Source of the DNA: an uncultured Cohaesibacter sp.
GTDB lineage: Bacteria > Pseudomonadota > Alphaproteobacteria > Rhizobiales > Cohaesibacteraceae
Assembly (NCBI RefSeq): GCF_963667045.1
Contig: NZ_OY762934.1
Span: 3,488,501-3,552,500 of the forward strand
Direction of reading: 5' to 3'
Length of the DNA stretch: 64,000 nt
In this document: positions 8,552 through 14,849 of the stretch, in pieces
How positions within the stretch are numbered: the stretch's first letter is position 1
Layout of the letters: every line of letters begins with the position of its first letter
Program-made: the position numbers and the translations under genes
The notes under the pieces: generated by a model
What the model was told of the DNA's origin: nothing
Seen by the model: only the letters and a program-made list of their open reading frames with translations
The model's database searches: none

Positions 8552-9837
8552 ATGGAAGAGAATAGCATCGTCGAATTTCTCGGTCGAGATGCCGTTGCCG
8601 ACCCATTGACAGAATTGCTGCGCAAGGGTGCGCGGCAACTTCTGCAAACGGCTGTTGAGGCGGAATTGGAAGCTTTCCTGACGGAGTTCAAGGAACACAA
8701 GACGCCTGATGGATTGGCTGGGGTTGTCCGGAACGGTCATCATCCCGAGCGTGCTGTTCAGACCGGAATTGGCCCTGTCACGGTGAAAATCCCCAAAGTC
8801 CGCTCGAAGGTTGGCAAGCCGGTTACCTTCCGGTCAGCCCTTGTTCCGCCATATGTCCGCAAGTCCAAGTCTATCGAGGCAGCCTTGCCCTGGCTGTATC
8901 TCAAGGGCATATCGACCGGCGAGATGGAGGACGCTCTGAAGGCACTTCTCGGGCCGGACGCGACCGGGTTCTCTGCCAAGACAATATCTCGGCTGAAGAA
9001 ACAATGGGCGGCAGAGTATGAGGATTGGCGCAAGGCTGACATTGGCCGCGATGAATGGGTCTACATCTGGGTGGACGGTATTTACAGCGGCCTGCGCGGC
9101 AGCGATGACCGGCTCTGTGCCCCGGTGGTGATCGGAGTAAACTCCCGAGGAGAAAAGCACTTTCTGGCTATCGAGGATGGCGTGAGAGAAACCACCCAGA
9201 GCTGGCGAGAGGTCCTGCTGAGCCTTCAGAAGCATGGCCTCAAGCCCCCGAAATTGGCCATTGGCCCCTCTCATTGATTGCTTCGCAATCAACTGTCGGG
9301 CCGCGGACGGAGCCATGGGATTCTGGCGGCGCTCGAAGAGATATTTCCATCCACCCGTCAGCAACGCTGTTGGGTCCATAAAACGACAAACGTGCTCAAT
9401 TATCTACCAAGCGATCCCAGCCCAAGGCCAAGAAGATGTTGCATGACATCTGGCAGGTCGAAACGCGCGAGGATGCCAATCTCTCTTTTGACCTGTTCAT
9501 CGAAAGCTATGAGGCTAAATGCCCCAGGGCCGTTGAATGCCTGATGAGGGATCGCGTCGAGCTACTGAGCTTCTTCGACTTCCCCGCCCGGCATTGGCAG
9601 AGCATCCGCACATCAAATCCGATTGAGAGCGCCTTTGCCACGATCCGCCATCGCACCAAGCGAACAAAGGGAAGCCTGAGCAGAGAAGGCATGCTGCACA
9701 TGATGTTCAAACTCGGTCAATGCGCCGAGAAAAACTGGCGGAAGCTCCGCGGCTTTACCTATCTCGCCGACGTCATCGAGGGCGTCGACTTCATCAACGG
9801 CATCAAGCCGTCAAACCAACAAAAGGCCGCCGCTTGA
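8552..9837 (+). pseudogene. IS256-family (Mutator-type) transposase, frameshifted
   Basis: It starts MEENSIVEFLGRDAVADPL. The catalytic fold is recognisable: WVYIWVDGIYSGLR (first Asp), CWVHKTTNVLNYLP and the C-terminal SNPIESAFATIRHRTKRTKG (Glu). Three lesions break it: an extra ~40-bp palindromic segment after LAIG near 9265, a missing G at about 9326 (TTCTGGCGGCG where TTCTGGGCGGCG is expected), and a missing A in CTACCAAGCG near 9410. Without them it would be a ~415-residue protein of normal length. Confidence 0.88.
9263..9302. repeat. 40-nt palindromic insertion inside the IS256 transposase
   Basis: GGCCC pairs with GGGCC at the outer ends. An inner stem TTGATTGC/GCAATCAA (8 bp) closes a TTC loop, with unpaired stretches of 5-6 nt between the two stems. 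Family alignment by eye predicts IGDGA at this point, and removing 40 bp restores that reading. It introduces a TGA stop and a frameshift. Confidence 0.7.
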
Positions 9838-9856
9838 AATGCCTCAAACACCAGAA

Positions 9857-10263
9857 TTGACATTAACTCTGGAAGCTCTGCGCCTATGGAAAGGCATCGA
9901 TGAGCATTTCGGCATCGACACCGGCTTCTGCCAGACCGGCCTTACCTATGTCTGCCAGACCAAGAAGGAAATCCAGACCTTCACCGACTGGAAGAAGATC
10001 GGCGATGATGCAGGTCTTGAGATGTAACTGCTTGATGCGGCGAGGCTTCAGAAATTTTTGCCAGGTATCGCGCCGCAATTCACAATGGGCCTGCATACCC
10101 CAAGCGATGGACGGGCCGAGCCGGGAAAGGCCGTTCCTGCGATGGCGGGGGCAGCTCAGCGTCTCGGCGCAACGGTGATCGAGAATTGCGCCGTGCGCTG
10201 TCTTGAAACGACGGCTGGTCGGGTGTCTGGTGTGGTTACCGAGCGCGGTACCGTCAGGGCCAA
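9857..10263 (+). pseudogene. Fragment of an FAD-dependent amino-acid oxidoreductase (DAO family)
   Basis: About 135 internal residues of a DAO-type enzyme: LTLEALRLWKGIDEHFGIDTG, QTGLTYVCQTKKEI, then LLDAARLQKFLPGIAPQF, LHTPSDGRAEPGKAVPAMAGAAQ and RLGATVIENCAV. The family's N-terminal FAD-binding GxGxxG and its C-terminus are both absent. An in-frame TAA at about 10025 stands where a Gln codon is expected (EM-stop-LLDAARL). It is bounded by the IS256 right end and an IS66 tnpA stub, so it is a trapped dead gene piece. Confidence 0.72.
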
Positions 10264-10339
10264 CAGAGGTCACAATCAAAAGCTTCTCTTCATTGCTCCA
10301 CCGTCGCCTCCGCTCGGCTCTCAAAATCTCTCCGGGCAT
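10262..10339 (-). pseudogene. tnpA: IS66-family tnpA, N-terminal stub
   Basis: It starts at ATG 10339 and reads MPGEILRAERRRRWSNEE then KLLIV. This is the characteristic beginning of IS66 TnpA (RRRRW[ST]xEEKLxIV) just before its helix-turn-helix. The gene breaks off after about 25 codons where the oxidoreductase fragment begins. It is on the same strand as tnpB and tnpC. Confidence 0.72.
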
Positions 10340-10363
10340 CAAACAACTCACTAGTTGTTTGAT
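10338..10363. repeat. Perfect hairpin at the IS481 left end
   Basis: ATCAAACAACT and AGTTGTTTGAT form an 11-bp stem with a 4-nt loop. The right arm is the IS481 terminal repeat. The left arm is a mirror image of it and overlaps the start codon of the tnpA stub. Confidence 0.6.
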
Positions 10364-11362
10364 CCCAGGCTTTGATGGTGCACCTTTCTCATTTGAATGG
10401 AGGGAAGCACTATGGGCCAAGTTCTACACGGCAGCGCCACGACGACAAAGACAGTCCGTCGAGCAATACAAAATAGTCAAGAGAGCCTGAGAGCGCTTTC
10501 GAAGCGATATGGCATCAATCAGAAAACGGTCGTGAAGTGGAAGAAGCGTGCTTCACAAACGGACTTGAGAACCGGGCCGAAGGAACCACGTTCGACGGTG
10601 CTGTCGCGGCAAGAAGAAGCGACCATTGTCGCCTTCCGCAGGCACACCTTGCTGCCTCTCGACGACTGCCTTTATGCACTCCAGCCGACAATCCCACATC
10701 TGACGCGCTCCTCACTACACAGATGCCTGCAAAGACATGGAGTTTCACGGCTACCAAATGTCGAAGGCGACAAGCAGCCAAAGAAGCGTTTCAAGAGCTA
10801 TCCGATCGGCTATTTCCATATCGATATTGCTGAGGTGCAGACAGCTGAAGGCAAGATCTATCTCTTTGTGGCTATTGACCGGACATCCAAGTATGCCTTC
10901 GTCGAACTCTATACCAAGGCAGGAAAGATGAATGCTGCACAGTTCCTGCGTAATCTGGTCGCAACTGTGCCCTATACCATCCATACCGTTCTGACCGACA
11001 ATGGCATCCAGTTCACTAACCGGGCGCGCGATCTCCATGAGGTCAAGCACATCTTTGACCGGGTCTGCACTGGAAACGGCATTGAACACCGCCTGACAAA
11101 GGTGAAGCACCCATGGACCAACGGTCAGGTCGAGAGGATGAACCGGACGATTAAGGATGCCACCGTCAAACGGTTCCATTACGGCGGTCACGAGCAACTC
11201 CAGAAGCATCTGGCTGTTTTCATCGACGCCTACAACTTCGCTAGACGATTGAAGACGCTAAGGGGCCTGACCCCATACGAATTCATCTGCAAAAAGTGGA
11301 CAGAGGAACCGGAAAAATTCAAAATAAATCCGATCCATCAAATCCCGGGACCAAACACCTAA
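10352..11362 (+). mobile_element. IS481-family insertion sequence
   Basis: About 1.0 kb. Left end TAGTTGTTTGATCCCAGG and complementary right end TAGGTGTTTGGTCCCGGG match as imperfect inverted repeats that continue into TTTGATGG. It contains one intact transposase gene. It lies between the left terminal repeat of the IS66 element (11431-11445) and the tnpA stub, so it inserted into the IS66 leader. Confidence 0.85.
10412..11362 (+). CDS. IS481-family transposase
   Basis: A 316-residue protein from ATG 10412 (MGQVLHGSATTTKTVRRAIQ), preceded by the purine-rich GGAGGGAAG. An N-terminal helix-turn-helix (residues 15-50, ALSKRYGINQKTVVKWKKR) is followed by an rve-type integrase core: HIDIAEV (first Asp), VLTDNGIQF (second Asp) and NGQVERMNRTIKDATV (Glu). 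The frame is intact and the length normal. The stop codon lies at the very end of the element. Confidence 0.92.
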   Translation: MGQVLHGSATTTKTVRRAIQNSQESLRALSKRYGINQKTVVKWKKRASQTDLRTGPKEPRSTVLSRQEEATIVAFRRHTLLPLDDCLYALQPTIPHLTRSSLHRCLQRHGVSRLPNVEGDKQPKKRFKSYPIGYFHIDIAEVQTAEGKIYLFVAIDRTSKYAFVELYTKAGKMNAAQFLRNLVATVPYTIHTVLTDNGIQFTNRARDLHEVKHIFDRVCTGNGIEHRLTKVKHPWTNGQVERMNRTIKDATVKRFHYGGHEQLQKHLAVFIDAYNFARRLKTLRGLTPYEFICKKWTEEPEKFKINPIHQIPGPNT

Positions 11363-11430
11363 GACACGTCGCAAACGACGTCGTTAATGACCTGTCTTAA
11401 GCCATCCAGACCAACTCCAGTAGGCGGTGC

Positions 11431-11445
11431 CAATCGGGTGGTTAC
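11431..11445 (-). repeat. IS66 left terminal repeat
   Basis: CAATCGGGTGGTTAC matches the right end of the same element at 13422-13436 (CAACCGGGTGGTTAC). The two ends are now in direct rather than inverted orientation, as expected if one end was flipped by an inversion. Confidence 0.7.
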
Positions 11446-11479
11446 AACAACTCTTCGCAGAGCACAATCAAAAACAGGG

Positions 11480-11483
11480 AGCT
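11480..11483. repeat. AGCT target-site duplication, left of IS5 copy 2
   Basis: AGCT abuts the left IS5 end; AGCT at 12760-12763 abuts the right end. Confidence 0.8.
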
Positions 11484-12759
11484 GGAGACCCGCAAAAACC
11501 TCTCACAATTTTGACGGGTGTGTGATTCCCTGATGTCATGGGGGATATGGCATGAATCCAAGCAATCTTTTCGGTTTGCCCGAGCATCTTGAACGTCTGA
11601 GCAAGCATGGTGATCCTCTTGAGGTTCTCGATGCCACGATTGACTTTGAGTATTTTCGTGTCTGGCTTGTTGAAGGTCTCGGCTACGGTGATGGGTCCAA
11701 GGGCGGTCGCCCTCCGTTTGACCCTGTGTCCATGTTCAAGGTTTTGATCCTGCAGGCTCAGCACAATTTGTCCGATGCCAAAATGGAATTCATGATCCGT
11801 GATCGCCTGTCCTGGATGCGGTTTCTGAACTTTGAATTGGGGGGCTCCACTCCCGACGAGAATACCATCCGTCATTTCCGCAATCGCATGACGGAGACCG
11901 GTACCCTGAAGCGCGTCATGAAGGCCTTTGATTGGCAATTGCACAAGAAGGGCTACATCCCTATGTCGGGACAGATAGTGGATGCCACTTTGGTTCCCGC
12001 TCCCAAGCAACGCAATACCGATGGCGAGAAGGAGGCGGTCAAGGAAGGCAAGTCTGCCAAAGAGATTTGGCCAGATCAGCCGAATAAGGCCGCGCAAAAG
12101 GATACCAATGCTCGCTGGACACTGAAGATTGGCGGAAAAGTGCGCTATCGGCCAGACGGAACACCATTGCCTCAGATTGCCCTTCCAGTATTTGGCTACA
12201 AGAGCCATATCAGCATTGATCGCAAATTCGGCTTCATAAGGGGCAGCATGGTGACGTCGGCCGCTGATGCGGACGGGCGTCAGTTAAGATATGTCTTGTG
12301 TAAGGACAATACTGCCTCCGATGTCTGGGCTGATAGTGCCTATCGTTCTCAGAGCAATGAGAAATGGCTGGCCAGCAACATGCTGACAAGCCAAGTCCAT
12401 CGACGCAAGCCAGCAGGCAAACCCATGCCGATGGCAACATCCCGTGCCAATGCGAAGAAGTCATCGATACGTGCTCGTGTCGAGCATGTCTTTGCCCATC
12501 AGAAGAACCGCTACGGCCTGTTCATACGCACGATCGGGATTGCTCGGGCTGAAACGAAACTGACGCTGGCCAACCTCGCCTACAATTTTGATCGCTTGAT
12601 CTTCCATGAACGCAGAAGCGCCATGGCATGAGTCTGCCCAAAAGGGCAGAAAGAAGACCCAATATCATCGAAAATAGCGCAATCAGCGCTGAAATGAGCC
12701 GTGGCCGCCAGCCTTGACGGATTTCCAGCGGTCAAATCAAGCGGTTTTTGCGGGTCTCC
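11484..12759 (+). mobile_element. IS5-family insertion sequence, copy 2
   Basis: Same length and ends as copy 1 but inverted relative to it. Both ends begin GGAGACCCGCAAAAACC. The right flank is the C-terminal part of IS66 tnpC; the left flank is 38 bp from the left end of that same IS66. Confidence 0.9.
11552..12631 (+). CDS. IS5-family transposase, copy 2
   Basis: 359 residues, identical to the copy at 5661, with the same D144, D261 and E311 residues. The intact frame and near-identity of all three copies point to recent transposition. Copies 1 and 2 face each other, so they form long inverted repeats able to recombine. That fits the evidence that the segment between them has flipped. Confidence 0.93.
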   Translation: MNPSNLFGLPEHLERLSKHGDPLEVLDATIDFEYFRVWLVEGLGYGDGSKGGRPPFDPVSMFKVLILQAQHNLSDAKMEFMIRDRLSWMRFLNFELGGSTPDENTIRHFRNRMTETGTLKRVMKAFDWQLHKKGYIPMSGQIVDATLVPAPKQRNTDGEKEAVKEGKSAKEIWPDQPNKAAQKDTNARWTLKIGGKVRYRPDGTPLPQIALPVFGYKSHISIDRKFGFIRGSMVTSAADADGRQLRYVLCKDNTASDVWADSAYRSQSNEKWLASNMLTSQVHRRKPAGKPMPMATSRANAKKSSIRARVEHVFAHQKNRYGLFIRTIGIARAETKLTLANLAYNFDRLIFHERRSAMA

Positions 12760-13123
12760 AGCTCGCATTCCAGGCAAAAGTGATCTGGCCAAAGCCTTTC
12801 GCTATTGTCAGAGCAGGCAAGCCTCCTTCTGCCTGTTCCTTGACGACGGTCGCATTGCCATCGACAACAACGCAGCAGAGCGGGCGCTCAGACCAATTGG
12901 GATCGGAAGAAAGAATTGGTTGTTTGCTGGTGCTGACACCGGAGCTGAGACTCTGGCTCGCGCCATGACCATCATCGAAACAGCCAAAATGAATGGCCTT
13001 GATCCGCAGGCCTATCTGGCGGATATCCTCGATCGCATCAATGATCACAAAATCAACCGGCTGGATGAACTCCTGCCATGGAACTGGACGCCAATTGTGG
13101 CCACGCAGTCGGACGTGGCCTAA
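12760..13123 (+). pseudogene. tnpC: IS66-family tnpC, C-terminal part (split gene)
   Basis: It encodes [60 protein letters not shown] and [19 protein letters not shown]-stop, the conserved IS66 TnpC C-terminus including the catalytic Glu region ([11 protein letters not shown]). Joining it at AGCT to the end of the 6809-8084 piece gives an uninterrupted [15 protein letters not shown] reading with one AGCT retained. It was therefore one gene before the IS5 insertion and inversion. Confidence 0.88.
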
Positions 13124-13421
13124 TGGCCCAAACAAGATATGCCCTAACACTCGAACGTGTTGCTGAAATTCTGGATGAAGATCTCGAACTCATCGCGACG
13201 ATCGTTGCCATGACGACAATCTGTCCTGCGGCTGCATCGTTTATGTTGAGATGGCAGCAGGCAACGACAGCATCAAAGCGCTGACAGTTGATGGTGTAGA
13301 GGAACTTGGGCAGATGCTTGCAGATGCGCGATCATCACAGCAAGAGTGGGACATCTTCCTCACAGACTTTGTGGCTGACCCCGAAATCTTCGCGCGCGTC
13401 AAGCCAAAGCAGCTGCAGTAG
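13123..13421 (+). pseudogene. IS66-associated accessory orf, frameshifted
   Basis: ATG 13123 overlaps the tnpC stop (TAATG). The frame reads MAQTRYALTLERVAEILDED then LELIATIVA; a missing A in GCCATGACGAC moves the rest to another frame (DDNLSCGCIVYV, LTVDGVEELGQMLADARSS, FLTDFVADPEIFARVKPKQLQ-stop). A small orf of this kind often follows tnpC in alphaproteobacterial IS66 elements. Its function is unknown. Confidence 0.65.
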
Positions 13422-13436
13422 CAACCGGGTGGTTAC
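13422..13436 (+). repeat. IS66 right terminal repeat
   Basis: CAACCGGGTGGTTAC directly follows the accessory orf stop and matches 11431-11445 at 14 of 15 positions. No 8-bp duplication matches between the two outer flanks. Confidence 0.7.
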
Positions 13437-13591
13437 GCCAAAAACTGGGCAACCATCGCATCGTTCATCAAGACCTGCAAACTCAATGACGTTGACCCTC
13501 ATGCTTGGGTGACATCCACCCCCAAAGCTATCGTCAATGGTCACAAGCAGAGTAATATCGGCAAATTCCTGCCTTGGAACTTCCCAATGCA
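13437..13591 (+). pseudogene. Second IS66-type tnpC, C-terminal fragment
   Basis: It encodes AKNWATIASFIKTCKLNDVD then PHAW, and IVNGHKQSNIGKFLPWNFP. This matches the TnpC C-terminus of a different IS66 subtype (NWATIASLIETCKLNGVDP type). The upstream part is missing, replaced by the IS66 end at 13436. So one IS66 element lies against, and perhaps inside, another. Confidence 0.65.
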
Positions 13592-13750
13592 ACGTGTGAC
13601 CGAAACAGCGCTTACAACCATCCAGCATGCAAACCGCACGATTGGCGACTGGATCACCTTTTACAACACATCAGGCGCTCGCAATGCGGACACCGGCCGA
13701 GGCTTCTAAATTAGCAGCTTAAACTGTGCAGATTCCGGTGGGGCAATACA
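13592..13750 (+). pseudogene. IS3-family orfB 3' end and right terminal sequence
   Basis: DWITFYNT, then in the next frame HQALAMRTPAEASKLAA-stop, is the end of an IS3-family OrfB (FYNTxRPHQALxMRTPAEA pattern), with the RRP missing. The 3' noncoding end GATTCCGGTGGGGCAATACA is repeated at 18226-18262. It may be the other end of the IS3 copy starting at 5216. Confidence 0.68.
13715..13750 (+). repeat. IS3 right-end repeat, copy 1 (direct copy at 18226-18262)
   Basis: About 36 bp starting with the orfB stop region (AAATTAGCAGCTTAAACTG) are the same as at 18226, apart from one base near the end (GTGGGG versus GTGCGG). Both copies are in the same orientation and bracket the AT-rich glycan genes 13810-17619. 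Confidence 0.8.
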
Positions 13751-13809
13751 AAATCAAAAGTGCGAAAAACTTTACTCGTTATCATACCGCTTACGAAATA
13801 TGGCTAAGG

Positions 13810-14832
13810 CTAACGAGTTTGGCATATTCTTTCAGAAATAGATGGATCTTGTAGTTGTATCGAAATTAGTTCTGCGTAGCGCTCAAACGTCATTTGATAG
13901 TTTTTTGCCTTTGGAGAAGGTATCGATAGTGAAATTTCGTGCATTCTCCGTATGATCTCTTCTTGCGTAGCTTTGGTCTTGGTTTCTTGGTAGAGAGTAA
14001 GCAAGTGTCTGTGAAACTCAATAAAAGTATATGTTGGGACACAATCCTTAGAGTTAAATACGGACAATTCACTTTTTAGATCATCGATGTTGGCATTAGA
14101 TATTGGCGATGCATTTAGAAAAATATCATTATTTAGCAGACTGTTTACCTTTTTTGCAAAGCAAAGGACTTGCTTTGATGTGATGGTATTTGGCAAAGAA
14201 TCTGCGGTAAGAAACCGTTGCATAATTTTTTCACCAATAAAATTAAACCCAACTTCGGACCATCGTTGTTTATGCACTGCGTGAGTAAAGGCATTAGTGT
14301 CAAGGCGTCTTAACGAATAACCATTGAATAATGCTGTAAGTGGGATCGTGTAATCCCACCATGGCATTCCAAGAAACACATCGGGAACATCAAGAATTTT
14401 CAATTTTTCATGCCCAATTGAAAAAACATCGTAGCCTTTTCTATAAATGCCTTGGGTTTCGCCTTTTGCGTCAACATCGTTTCGTGATGCATAAAGTAAA
14501 TCACAATTGACTGGCTCTAGTTCTTGGATGGCGTGCGGATCGGCCAGTCTAATATCTGAATTAGTAAAAACAATCCGCTTTTTACTATCGCCAATCGTTT
14601 TGTGAATCGCATCATACAGAACTGATAATGGTATGTAGTCTCGACCAAACCTGCGAGCAAAACGGACCTCTACAGGCCTTACCCATTCCGGTAGATTGGC
14701 ACTAATTATTTTAAGTTCTCGGCTGTGATTTACAGTATAAATCGGAAGGTCGTAAGCATTTCTCCATGTTAACAGATTATGAAGTTGCCCCTTCAGGTCG
14801 TGCGGAATTAATGTGGTAAAATGAGCTATCAT
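13810..14832 (-). CDS. Unassigned protein in glycan operon (glycosyltransferase-like?)
   Basis: A 340-residue protein that I do not recognise as a named family. It starts MIAHFTTLIPHDLKGQLHNLL. Visible features are a short acidic segment after a hydrophobic strand (KRIVFTNSDIRLAD, about residues 87-100), a Gly/Trp-rich segment (FLGMPWWDYTIPLTALF, about 153-169) and no signal peptide or membrane helix. The TNSD segment could be a divalent-metal motif of a GT-A-like transferase, but this is only a guess. It is the last gene of a minus-strand trio, 17 bp after a sulfotransferase-GT2 gene, so a role in the same glycan is likely. Its base composition is clearly AT-rich. Confidence 0.6.
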   Translation of the reverse strand: MIAHFTTLIPHDLKGQLHNLLTWRNAYDLPIYTVNHSRELKIISANLPEWVRPVEVRFARRFGRDYIPLSVLYDAIHKTIGDSKKRIVFTNSDIRLADPHAIQELEPVNCDLLYASRNDVDAKGETQGIYRKGYDVFSIGHEKLKILDVPDVFLGMPWWDYTIPLTALFNGYSLRRLDTNAFTHAVHKQRWSEVGFNFIGEKIMQRFLTADSLPNTITSKQVLCFAKKVNSLLNNDIFLNASPISNANIDDLKSELSVFNSKDCVPTYTFIEFHRHLLTLYQETKTKATQEEIIRRMHEISLSIPSPKAKNYQMTFERYAELISIQLQDPSISERICQTR

Positions 14833-14849
14833 TGTTTTCAGTGGCCCGG

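Larger units (their letters stand above)
8462..9856 (+). mobile_element. IS256-family insertion sequence, decayed
   Basis: The ends are TCTGGTGTTTGGGGGATTT on the left and, complementary on the right, TCTGGTGTTTGAGGCATTT. About 1.39 kb, with one frameshifted transposase. The flanks are IS66 tnpB on the left and a flavin oxidoreductase fragment on the right. No matching direct duplication is seen at the two ends, so the element probably joins two formerly separate sequences. Confidence 0.82.
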
